From Pteria penguin (taxonomy: Eukaryota > Mollusca > Bivalvia > Pterioida > Pteriidae), in assembly GCA_035048485.1 (NCBI GenBank), contig CM068583.1:46567790-46631789 (forward strand): 64,000 nt of DNA, given 5' to 3'. The position numbers were made by a program, and so were the translations under genes. Positions 23,101 through 36,900 of the stretch are shown piece by piece. Every line of letters begins with the position of its first letter. The first letter of the stretch is position 1. The notes under the pieces are model-generated. The model searched no databases and had not been told where the DNA came from. It saw nothing but the letters and a program-made list of their open reading frames with translations.

Positions 23101-26100
23101 ATTATATAAGATGCAGGTATTGTTTTTTATTGCAGATTTTATGTATACATTAAATGTATATGCAGGCAATATACAATGCATTATACTTATTACAGGAAGC
23201 TCATCTACAAGGTGACACATCTCTGGATGTCTTTACCAATCCAGCCATATTAGGTCTCTCTGAAGATGACTTTAAGCCAAGTTCTGAGGATTGTAAGTAA
23301 ACATTAACAGTAGGTAGTCTTGATGTAGATTTTTTTTTTTCACCAGTTGTGACATCAAAGAAAAAAGCTTTAAATAAAATTTTTGGATGACTCACTCCTA
23401 TGTTATAGAGTATCAGGTATTTCAAATTTAATTTTTTTTCTCTGAAGTCCTTAAATTTTACATTGATTTGATTTGATGTAAAAATATTTGGGGGTAAGAG
23501 TTGATTTTTTAAAGTTGTGTCCAAAAATAGATTATAGAACAAGGGATTGTTTGTTTCTGGTTTTAGAAACATTTCAACATTTTCCAATCAGTTTTTTAAT
23601 TTGTGCCAAAAGATGATAATCGGGAAATGTCATGAAATCTGAGAAAACTTACTTAAATGTATATCAATGTATTATGTATTACTAGGTAAAGAAAATTATC
23701 AATAATTAAATTTTATTTCAAAGGAGAAGTGAGTAAATTTAATTCAACTACAGTTTTTTTGCACTTTTTATTGAAAAATCACCCTTATCTTTAAAAACAA
23801 GTTGAGTTTTATGGAAATACCTTAAATTGACAATGTTAATTATTTTAATTAAAAACAATCCTGATATGTATTGTGATATTATGTATACATATTATAATAT
23901 ACTATTATAATAATTATATCTCTGTTTATCGTTTTTCCCAGGTGTCTTGGATCCTTCTGCATTGGATTTCTTAGAAACAATTGGTGGTGGTTCAGTAAGT
24001 AATATTGCAATATGATATAATTCTTAAATGCCCCCATTTACTGTATAGTGGGGAAATCTGAACTTACAATTTAATTTTAATTTTTGCCCGCTCAGATTCA
24101 AAAGGTGACAATAAGAATGGTATAGGTTTATTTTGAGCACATTTTCCCCTAATATATCTGGAATTACATACAAATGTTTTATTACAAGTTATTACATTTA
24201 TTACTTTGGTCATCTGTTTATGGTACCTTAACCTGTATTGGGTAATGTGAGTGTGACAAACTTAAACTTAACTTAAATTGGGCAAACAAGGATAAAATGC
24301 TTGTATATATATATTTATGTCCATATCGTATATTTTCACAAGTTGGCTTCAGTCAATTGTCTTTTTATACATAAAAGCCATGTAAAAATATAAACAAATT
24401 ATATACAAGAAAATACAGACAGTTAATTGCACTGTGCAGACATCCTATGAAAATGTTGACAATTTCCAAACATAAGAAGGGTTCAGAAGACAGACCACAC
24501 AGTGAGTTACAATTACAGTACACAACATGCTATAAGTGTTCCCAAAGTTACCTTTCTGATAGCAAACAAATGGCTGTCCTTTATTCATAAGAAGTTTATA
24601 AGTAAGTGCATCTATTTTTAAAAGTTTCATATGAAAACGGGGTAGTTATCAATGCAGATGCATGTATCATTTTTGCAGCAGAATATGGTGGATCAGATAT
24701 CTAGGGGAAATATATGTTTACATGTATATCACTATAAATGTATTATCATTTAAGGAAAGAAGTCAGCCATGGATTTCCATAATGTCAGCACTAGCTTAGT
24801 ATTTATATTACATGCATCAATGCACCCAGACATGGAAAAATAAAATATGCAAAAATTCTGTCCCAGAGTTGTTAGTCAAAAGACAAGGGTTATTGACAGT
24901 GGAAATACCTTGCTACATGGTATATGGCCAGGGCATATTGTAGAAGTATATTCTGGTGACAGCATTTTATACTTATAAAATAAATATTACTAGCTAAAAA
25001 CAGATTTTGGGCTCCATTTAATTAATTCCCCTTTATTTTCCTCCTGTGTATCTTCACTATAGTGAATGTGCCATTTGATCTCGCCTTGACAAGTTTATTG
25101 CTTCTATACAGTTAAAATCCCAGAACATAACTGTTTAATTGGTTACCTGTGGACATAGCTCACTTATCAAAAAATAAACCAAATATATATATAAATGTGC
25201 ATAAATTTGGAAGTTTGCATGGTATTTAAACTAATCAAGGCTGTCCTTGATCTCTTATTTCCATATTTTGCCTTGAATATATTTTTTGAATACTTTGATA
25301 GATTCCTTCATACATCAATACATCTTGGTGAGAGCAACCAGCATTTCAACCTTACCAGAATTTTGTTATATACCTTCCCTTTGACCTTGACTCACATTTC
25401 CCGATTTTAAGTTCCAGGCATTCTCTTGAATACAGTGAAGAATTCCTCTTACTGTATTGATGTAGTGTACATAAAGTGTATTCCAGGGTCTGACATTCAT
25501 ATTTCCAGTTTATCTTGTATTAATGAATGATTCATTAAAATCATTTATCATAAGATCCATGATAGTGTTAGAAAGTTAAAATATGTACTAAGCCAATCTT
25601 GTTATGAACAGTTATAATCTTTTCATAAGAACATATATCATGATATATGATGCCTAAAGAACAACACTTTGAAAAAAAATACTCATATTGTCATACTCTT
25701 GGCAGTGGCTTATGATATTGTCATACTCTTGGCAATGGCTTATGACAGCAAAAACGGTTACATCATGGACAAATCCCTTGGACAGTAAGGGATAAAAATT
25801 TAGTATTTGGTACATGTTTATAGATTCCTCTTACAAGGGCTTTCATTTCATACCAAAACAGATGACCTAGTGATCATGGCCTTCACACAATTTCTGTTTT
25901 TCAAAACTTTACATGTTTGCTAGTATATTTCTGGAGCTGTAGGACTCTAGGAGGTAATGCTTTCATATTTAATACATAAATCCTCATAACACGGTCTTTC
26001 ATTTCATATTTGTCGTAGTAATCTTAACTTCTGACCTAATAATATTTTTTCAAAAACTTCTCGAATAGCATGAAGTATGGTTTTCAGTTACATGTACATG

Positions 26101-27900
26101 TACCAGGCTTTCTGTATATACCTTAGTGACTTTGACCTTGACAGTAGGCCCTTTTTTTAAACTTTAACTTTGGCTTTATCTTTTGAATGGTAAATGGTAC
26201 AACAGTTATGTTGTATATATTTGGAAAAAAAACTTTTAATTGATACTCTAACTTTTCATCTTTTTTTACCTTGAAATTTACCGGTAACTTAGAGCCAATT
26301 TTTTTTAAACCTTGACTTTGACCACTTTATTAACCTTTCATTGGCTATGGCCAAAGTTCTTTGCTTGTATATATATTCTTTAAAATGGAGGTTCTAATTG
26401 ATTCCATCATTTAGGCAAAAGTCAGCACAGCTTTTTTTTCGTATACCGTAATCAATGGGAAAATAGAAAAAATAAAAAAAACCTGAGAAGAAAACTGCAA
26501 GAAAAAAAGTATGTAAAAGTATTTGAAAAAAGAAAGTAGGATACAAAAAACTAAAAACAAAAATCAAATATGACTCAAAATAATGGAGAGCATAAATTAA
26601 GATTAAAATATATATCCAAGTTATCCTTGCTGGTTAACATATTATTTTTAGATTTTGTACAATTACATGTAATCTGATTGTCTATATGTTTGATACATAC
26701 ATGTATTCTCTTTTTGGCCAGATTGCAAAGAAAATTTGGTTTATAGAGATTGGCATTGTCCATCTGTTTGTCCGTCTGTCCTTCAACATTTTGGTTAAAA
26801 TTTCTAGTTGAAGCAAAATATCAGCAACTAAGAGGAGAATAAACATAATACTTCACAGGAATCACAGATAGGTTTCTTATGACCAGAGCTTTCAAATTAT
26901 GCCACACCTAGAGAACTTGACCTTGGACTTTGACCTACGTTTAAGAAGCTTTAACTTTGGTATATTTTGAATCAATAGGGACAGTACTTTGATACTTCAC
27001 CCATAGATTCTTTATGATGAGTGCTTTTAATTGATACCATACCATGACTTTTGACCTTGAACTTAGAACTACTTTCAAGAAACTTCATAAGTTGACAGGG
27101 TCTTTTATTTTAAGAATAATCTCTTAAATGTCAGACATTAGGATAACAATTTTAATGTTAACTTTGGCTATATCTTTTAAATTGATAGGGATATGGCTTT
27201 GATACTTCACGCATACTAGATTCTATATTACAAGTGATTTCAGTCAATACCATGACTTTTTAGCTTGTGACCTTGATCTTGTTAGTAAGTTTTCCAACAA
27301 GCCTGACTTGCTGATGAAGGGGAAAAGTGAAATTTGATCCCTGCGTAAATCTTTTGTACATCCTTGATATCTTTTTGTTTTCCAGAATGATACTGCAGAA
27401 TCCAAGTTCTCTAGGATGTCACTTTTCCTCAAATTTGACCCTTTAGTAGATCTTCCACTCAGTGGTATGTAGTTTATGTATTTTAATTACAATACAAAAA
27501 TAAGCAAATAAAGGAGAAATTCTTATTTTCAGTAACATTTAAATTGAGTTTCCCTGTGAGGAATATAGATACTATTCAAAGAGGTTCATGATGGCTGAAT
27601 GATAAATGGTTGGTAATACAATGTAATAGGTTTTTGGTACAATATTTTTATCACAAAGATTTATGTTGGAGCAGTTGATGTGAAAGGCTTACATATTCAC
27701 AGGGTTTGTTTTAGGACAGTATTTTTGGAAATTCTGATTATATTATTTTAATTGTGTATTTATATATATGTATAAATCTTTGCAGTGTGGGTTTGATTTG
27801 TCTAATTTTTCATTATCAGTCATTAATTGTTTATATTTAGATTGATGTTTCATATCAGTTTTAAATTCTAAGGCCACATTGACAATCACATTTGTTGCAC

Positions 27901-27985
<85 letters not shown>

Positions 27986-30900
27986 GTATATATAATATAT
28001 CACATGATTTCCATATTTTGACACATACTGGTAAATGTTGTCAAAGTCCAGGTATATGATTGCTTTGTCTGTTATTTCTTTATCTGTCATCCTTTCTGCC
28101 TGTATGTTTTTCCATCAATTATTTATCAGTTGATTTTATCACAAACGGAACATGTCATGTGTTTCTTGCATAACAAATATTGCCTCTGTGTAACATAATT
28201 AAAATATGTACAATTCTTGTTTTCCATTCCATTATTTATTTTCACCATAATGACGTCTTCCTTACATTAAAATTAATAAAGCTTATAATTTTCACAATAC
28301 CAATATCAGTCTTAATAACAACAGTATATAACGCAATTATTGTTTATTATATGTGTGACTGATACTGAAATTACAAGTAGAGAAACATAATAAATTTATA
28401 CTTAAAATTAAATACTACTATTTTAAACTGATTAATTAGATGGATTACAGATAAGTATAGTACAAAATGTACCACATTAGCAGTATTTTAAAAATCAAGA
28501 AAGCTGGTGTTCCTTGTTACAGAAATCTTTGTGTGTGAAAAACATTTCCTTCATATCTTTCATAGGTTACCCTTAAATTATCAGTCTATATTTCTTTGAA
28601 TAATATCTACTTGGCATGAGGAAAGACTGGCCAGAAAACAAAATCAAATTAAAATATAATCATAAAACATTGCTTGTGTCTATTATAAACAAGTCATTTT
28701 CAAGTTGAATAATGATAATTTGCAATGTATATGTTATAGATCCAAGAAGGGCAAGTATTGCAGCCAGGAGAGCAAGTATGCGTGACCCAAGACTTGCAGC
28801 ATCAAAATGGTTAAGTTTTAAATCACATTTTTGTAGAATTCATTACCAAACTACAAAGTCAGTAAGTGAAGTTATAAAGCAGTTTACAGAATGATTGAAA
28901 AAAATATCATCCATATCCTCTTTGTAATAATGATTAGAATTTAAATGGATGATGTACTTCAGATATTTATGAATTTATTTTATTTATAGAAGTATATGAA
29001 CATGTAGTTCACCTTTTAAAAAATTGCGCACACATATAAATACAGCTATCAAATATTAGACCTCCTGCTAAACACTTTCCGTGTTAGCCTGCCAGAGATC
29101 TAATGAAACACTAGAGCTATTCACTTAGGAAATAGTGGAATTTACAAAAATGTCACCTTAAACGTAATGAAGCTTTCATCGCAAAGTTTTCCAGAGTATC
29201 TCCCAAAAGTGAATGCTTTGCTTTCCATTCTGAAGTATTGGCTAGCATCATGCTAGTGAACGAAAAGTAACATCATCTTAACATACTTGCCAACAGATGT
29301 AGTACATGTATAGATATGCATGGTACACATTTGAATTAAATTCACCTTGTTTACTTGATATGTTTCCCAAATTGAAAACAGGTGACATAAAAAATAGAGG
29401 TTTGTGTCCAACTAAATAAAAAGTATAAGGTGAGATTTGTGATCATATTTATTTTGGTTTTTTACAGCTCTGATAACAGTATTCCTGAAGAGAGCATCTG
29501 CCTGATGGGCACACCTACAGGAGAACGGGTCAGAAGGCAGAATGCATTACTTCGAAACAAAGATGCATCACCCATGTTTAAAACTCCAAAAGCAGGAACT
29601 CCAAAGCAGCCTAATGTTAATAGTGCAAAACAGAAATCAAAATTTGTTGATTTACTAACTGATACACCAGAAGGCAAGGTAATTGAAATCATAATGAAAT
29701 GATATATATTGACATATATACATGAGAGAAAAGTGTATAACAATAATATTAGATAAAATGGCATTTTCAATGAATTTAAATCTATATGATGTGTCAGCTG
29801 AGAAGGTATTACAAATAAATTTCAGTCTATGTATCAAGGCATTTTTAATGCATGAAGTGTGTTACTAGGATCACAAGAGACTATGGTGTGTTAGCTCAGT
29901 GTATTAAATTGTTACAAGAAATAACCCTATATTGCTATGTATTGTTCATAGCATTATGTCAAATTTGCTATTGTCCATATGATAAGTATTAGTTATGTAT
30001 TTATTAAAGCATTCAAAAAGATGTCAGAAAAACCCATGCAGTAACAAGTATTGAATGTCAGAAGTGAACAATATGGTATTTTTATTATGCTCCCAGGAAT
30101 CAAAGATTCAGGGGCATCTAGTTTTTGGCCTATTTGTCCTGGCAAGAAACTTTAATATTAGTTATAAATTTTGGAGTGGAAGACGTAGGGCTTTCATATT
30201 TCACATGTGCATACCTTGTGACAAAACTTTTCTGTCACTACAATAATTTTTGACCTCATGACCTTGATCGTGTATTTGACCTACATACCAAAATTTTAAC
30301 AGTTGAATATTTTTGCCACCGAGGGCATTCATCTTTTATAAACACATCTTGTTTTCCTCCTGTTGTGAATATTAATATTTCTAGACATAGTGTACAGAAA
30401 TATATATATGTATTGTATATTTGTTAAAATGAATGTAGAGAATTTACGATTCTGGAGTCCGGAAATCTGTGTTTAATATGTCATAAATTATTTATTTATT
30501 TATGATTTGTCAGAATACCCCTGGGCTTATATGCTTTGAGATAAGAAAGGAATGAAAACAATCTGATTGATCCTACTGTTGCATTAAACCATTCATTTTT
30601 ATATGAACTGGATTTAAATGTAATTTTTACTTTGATTTAGTAGAATCTTATTCATACATGGTTTTCATTGCATTTACCACATCTATCCTGTTTGAATTTT
30701 CCCTACGAAATCTCAGATTCCTATTTGCACTGGGATTGAGAACTTTGAATTTGGTGTTGCTGTATATATCATGAATGTCAAAGTGTTTCTCACTATAAGT
30801 AAGTTTATCATCATTTTTACCTATAGTTATGAAAAATTCCTTATGCTGTTCATGAGATTGTACATTATGAACAGTTGAATAAATTGGTTAAAAGGAATTT

Positions 30901-33900
30901 TTATTATATTTTATGAGCAGAAGTTTGTATTCATGCAGAAATGCTAAGCATTGTAAGATATATTGGGAAAAAACTCTTAGTTACATTCTTATCTTATCTT
31001 AATTGTAATGTATATGAAATTAGCAAACAGAATCCTGATGGCAGATTACATAACCACAGTGTTTCTGAAACCCACCTGACCACCTGACATTTCTGGTAAA
31101 AATCAGTTTGGTCAGGTAAAACTTTCACAACCATTTCATTGAAATATGGAGCTTCACCAGACAAATGTCAAGTAAAGCTTAAGAAAGGTTTGTGCATACT
31201 GATAACCATCAATCAACATTCATATCATTAATACATTATATAGTATTTCAACCTTGTATTACACCTTAGAATTACTTAACATTAGCGTGGAGTTAAATGA
31301 ATGAAGTACATGGCATTGATGGGAGTTACAGCTTCACATTCTTAATTAATAAGAGAGAGCCATGGCTAACTAAGTGGAAGTGTTACAGTTACGCCATAAT
31401 TACAGCTACGTCATAATTTATCTTTCAACCGCCATGAAGTTATATTAACTAACAGTGTCTTAATTATTCTATAATTATCACATGAATGACAATTGGATTT
31501 GGTATTCTTATATGTGTATCTACAACATATGTAAAAATGAATAATTTTTTGGACCATGCCTTAAGTACTGTAATTACACACTTTTCTGTTTACAATTGAG
31601 TGTCTTTTAGAACCTTCAGTTCTTCAATTTTATTTCTCTCTTTAGTTGTAGATTTTACTTCCATACATCAATGTCATTATGCTAATTTATTTTATCCTTA
31701 TTCTTATGAAAGTTTTGAAGAAGATACATACCAGTATTTATTGTATTAGTTGATTGTTTGAAAAGGGCATTATTTGTAGTACATTTTCATAATATATTTA
31801 AAGCCGGCGTGGCCTAGTGGAATTGTACTGAACTCCTGATCGGGAGGCCGGGGTTTGAGTCCAGCTCTGGTCATGTCAGTGTCCTGTCTTTAGGATGAGA
31901 CAGTAAAAACCGAGGCCCCGTGTCGTGGTATGCATGGCACATTAAAGATCCCTCACTGCTTCGGGTGTGTCCATTGCAAAGGTCATAATTTGTATGCCCT
32001 GCATCAGGCAGATGCTTTCACCATATATGTGAAATATTCGTGGTGTGACATTAAACAAAAATCAATCATAATATATATAACAAAGCAACAGATTTCTTTC
32101 TTCAATTCAGGTCCGTTATAAGGACTCTTCCCAATGGAAATTTCATTGATTTTTCCCAAAATTTGACTAAAATTTTCCCAAACATTGATCTTTTAGAATT
32201 ATACAGATAGGACAAAAAATTCCCAAATGAAAAGGTACAGGCACTTTTGAAAAAATGAAAACTAAAAAAAAAAAACCTACAAAGACCTGGACAGGACTCT
32301 CTTTCTTTTTATGCCCCTGGATCAATAAATCAGGGCATATTGTTCTTGTCTGTGTGTTTGTTTGTTCGTTTGTTACTCTGATTGTTTGTTTGTCAGTCTG
32401 TTGTCATCTTTAATCTTCACCATAACTTTTGAACCATTAGAGGTAGAGACTTCATATTTATCGTACATACTCCACTAATGAAGCCCTTTCAAATTACTCC
32501 AAGATCAATGATCTCGTGCACTTGACCGTGATCTTTGACCTATACATGTATTTCAAAACTTGCCTTATTTGGACTTAGTTGCCTCAGGGGGCATTTTGTG
32601 TTTCACAAACACATCTTGTCTTTAATATAAATTTCCCCAATTACTTTTTCAGGAACCTCAGTCAGTACTTCCACTCGTAGTCAATATGGCAGAAGAAAGA
32701 ACTGAGGATCTCTTAGAGGTAAATACATATAGATCCTTGAGACCTTTGGATCTAGGTGATTAGGTTTCATAAAGCAAACACAAAACTTACAAATAGGTTA
32801 GTGTTTGCATAGCTCAGTGTTTGAAGACTTAAACTCAATATTGAAGCAGATTTTGTTTTTTATTACAACAGACTTCCAAGTTCTATCTTTTGTTTTTGTT
32901 TTTTTCCACTTAGGTGATTTATTTCAAATTGTGAGAAAACAGTAGAATTTTTTTTAATAACCACCCGCCCACCCCTTTTTCCCTGTATCTGTTTTTTTTA
33001 AAGTAATTTCAGTTCTTTCTTCAGTTTTCTAAGATCTGTTTATGTCCATAAACATAATGATAATGATTGAGCTTGTGTTGTGTGACCATATTCATAATAT
33101 TAATAATGGCTTCTGCCCTCATCATGTTAATCCTACAATTATTCACCAACTTTCCTAGATCAATTTCTTGTTGAGTGTAATCTGTGCTTAATATTCAGGG
33201 TTTGGAGTATACTAGAAATAGTAATTCCAGAAGAATACAGTTATTATTACTGACATCCACATTGCTTCTCTTTTTCTGAAAGACAAATTTATATGCTGAT
33301 GAATAGGGATGTGCGATTTTACCGGTATATTGGTATGTCATGATAATTTGCATATCACGATACGGCAGAGAAGAAAACGGTATTTTTTTTACTTAAGCAA
33401 ATTCTGAAAATTTACGTTTTAAGTTCTAAATTTACTGTCCCAGGAAGTAACAAAAATAACAATATGGGGTCTGAACCTAATAAAGATTATGAACTTGTTA
33501 AATTTTCTAAAGGAAAATCAAGAATATGGTCTTATTTTAAAGATAAACACTAGAAGCTATCCCCCCCCCCCTTCCCCAAACCAAAAAAGAAAAAAAGAAA
33601 AAATCTTTGACAATATATTCATTATATTGCTTATGATTTTTCTTGTCACAGGTGATGTGTCCTTTTTATACGCCCGTCCAATAGACGGGACGTATTATGT
33701 TATGGCGGTGTCCGTCCGTCCGGGGTCATGTTTTCCGGACTTTTTTTGGACGTCTTTCAAGATATTGCGATGAAAGTTGGTATATAGCTTTATTTCAAGC
33801 GGCGTCGGTACCAGTTCGAGTTTTATTACGATTGACCTACTTTTGACAGATTTATGGCCCTTGGACTTATAAATTTCAAAATTTTTTCAAAAATTCATTA

Positions 33901-36900
33901 AAAATCTATTTTTTGTCAAAACATTATGAAATTTCTCATGAAACAAGTAAAGTGTACCAACTATCACATATGTTACGGTTTTTAATATCTTTGTCTTCAT
34001 TTTTGAGAAATTTATGATTTAAGGGGGGGGGGGGGTGACCATATGTCCTAGGTCATGTTTTCAGGACTTTTTTTTGCTGTCTTTCAAGACATTGAGTTGA
34101 AATTTAGTATATAGCTTTATATCAAGCAGCGTCAGTACCAGTTCGAGTTTTGTTACAATTGACCTTCTTTTGACGGGTTTATAGCCCTTGGACTTATAAA
34201 TTTCAAGATTTTTTCAGAAATTCATTAAAATCTATTTTATGTCAAAACATTATGAAATTTATCATGAAACAAGTAAAATGTACCAACTATCTCATATGTT
34301 ACGGGTTTTAATATCTATCTTTTTCTTCATTTTTGAGAAATTTATGATTTTAGTGGGGGGGGGGTTGACCATATGTCCTAGGTCATGTTTTCCGGACTTT
34401 TTTTTGCCGTCTTTCAAGATATTGAGTTGAAATATGATATATAGGCTTATTTGAAGCGGCATCAGTACCAGTTCGAGTTTTGTTACGAATGACATAATTT
34501 TGACGGATTTATGGCCCTTGGATTTTGTTTTGAAAATTCATTAAAAATCTAATTTTTGTAAAAACATTATGAAATTTATCATGAAACAAGTAAAATGTAC
34601 CAACCTCCACATATTTTACAGGTATTGATATCTTTTTCTTCATGTTTGAGAAATTTATAATTTTAGAAGGCAGGGGGGGGGGGGGGAAGTGTTAGGGGGG
34701 GGGGGGCTAGTTCTAAAAAATTTCAAGTTTTTTTTTGCAGGTCATTTTCCAAGATGGGTTGCATAGGACCATTTCTGCAGGAGATATTGCCTTTGGACTT
34801 ATTCCTATGATAAAATGCTATGAAACGCAATTAACTTCAGTAAACGTCAGATGTTTTTCATGAAAATCATGCCAAATGCGAATTGATCCTGTCCGAATTA
34901 AGCGGCTGCGTATTATGCCACGCTAGGCGTTGCTCTTGTTGTTTTATTTTATTTGTCACTTAATAATTGCTTTATAAAAGTAACTGCCACAAAATAACTG
35001 TATTTGAGGGGTTTTTTTCCTTTAATGCCCAAGCTGTAATGAAAATAACAGAGAAATAAGGAAAAACAAAATGTTCCAAAAATATAGTGATATTATCACA
35101 ATATTGGGAGGAAAAATCGTGATCTATCACGATACAAAATTTTCGGCAATACCCATCCCTACTGATGAATCACAAGTTTTCATAATTTACAGAAAAATTT
35201 ATACAGACATAAATAAAGGATTTACATTAAGTGAAAAAAAACTAGTGTGACCTAAAACTGTGATCAATGAATCATTTTTAATTACTAGTAGGAATAATAA
35301 TGCAGGTGGCCATGACTTAAAAGATCTTAAAACAGGTATGTTAACAGTATCTGATCGATTGTATGCATATAAAATGCAAAGTAATGATGTGAGAATTTTA
35401 AGAATGTTTCTAACTAAATAAAAGGGATTTATCTGATTTGGTTTGGTTTACTTAGACTGGTTTGGTTTGGATTTTGTCAGTTTTCTGTAGCCTGTATATG
35501 GAATTACATTGTGCAATATTTTTTTCATTGAATTTTGTTTAGATTGAGCAATATACAGAGGCAGATTTAAGAAATTTGAAGCATAAAATGTCAATGGAGT
35601 TCCAGGGAATTATACTGCTGAAGGAGAAAGAGTGGCACAAAAAGATGGAAGATGAAAAAGAAAATTATAACAAGGCACTCAAGAAACAACAAGCTAGTCA
35701 CACCAAAGAAATTGAAGCAGTACAGAAAGAACTTGAAACAACGAAGGGTCGCTACACAAGTGTCTCGAAAGATCTTAAGGAATTGCAGTAAGATCTTTTT
35801 GTGGATGTACTGTACATATCAAAATTTATGTAATTTTTGATGGATTGCAAAGTAATTCTGGTCCATAGATAAATGATGTCTGTCCATCTGTCTGTCTGCA
35901 AACATTCTGAGTAAGTGATAAAAAATTGGTCAGTAATACAAGCAAGAGGCCCATTGGCCACATCAGTTACTTGAGTTAAATTTGCTTTAAGTAGAGTATA
36001 TGATCTATAATTATATTTTATTTCTGTTTAGGATTTTACTATTGATATAAGCAGGAAAGCACTTTTTAGCTTACTGGGAAAAAATGTCTGAAGAGCTTTG
36101 GTCATACCCCCGCACGTTTGTCCTTGTTCACCAAAACCTTTAACCTGGGCTTTGATATTTCACACATAGGTTTCTCATGACAAGAACTTTCATTGAATAC
36201 CATAACTTTTGACCTTGTGACCTTTGTTAGCTTCTGAAGCCAGGGGCCGGGGCCATTCAAAATTTGGAATTTTGTGATGTTTTTCCTAAGATTCAGAAAA
36301 TTTCATCTATTATATATGTAACATTTTGATTTTTTTTTAATGTTTAACAGGGGCTGTCAATGTTGTTTTTTTTTTTTTGTTGTTGTTCTTCTAATATAAA
36401 GTGTACTCAAAAGCTGAGCATTATACTTCATGTGGCAGATGTTGGGGACTTAGTTGTTGAATTTCTTCTGATTTTGAAGTTGATAGATCAGAGACAGAGA
36501 TATCGCTTTCGTAAGTTTTACTTTGAGACACACAAAAGAACTTTGATGTTTTAATCATTTAGAACAAAGGAACAAAACCACAAGTGATTATTAGATTAGT
36601 ATATTCTATCATACAAACATTTGGCTTCCATCAGCTATAGAGGGAAGTATAAAACCAAACGTCTGTATGACATATCTAGACTATTAGATCAGCTGTGATC
36701 TAATTTAGACTTAGTGAATATACATTTATTGTCAATTTGTAATATCCTGCGAATTCAATTTTTATTAATAGTTCATGTTTATTTTTTGAGATGAGATAGG
36801 AAATAATCAATTGGGAATTTTTTAGTCTGAAATTGTGGAAAAGCATATTTTGTCATTGGGAATTGAGCTAAATTTTGGCCCTCTAGCTCTAGGGACCCTA

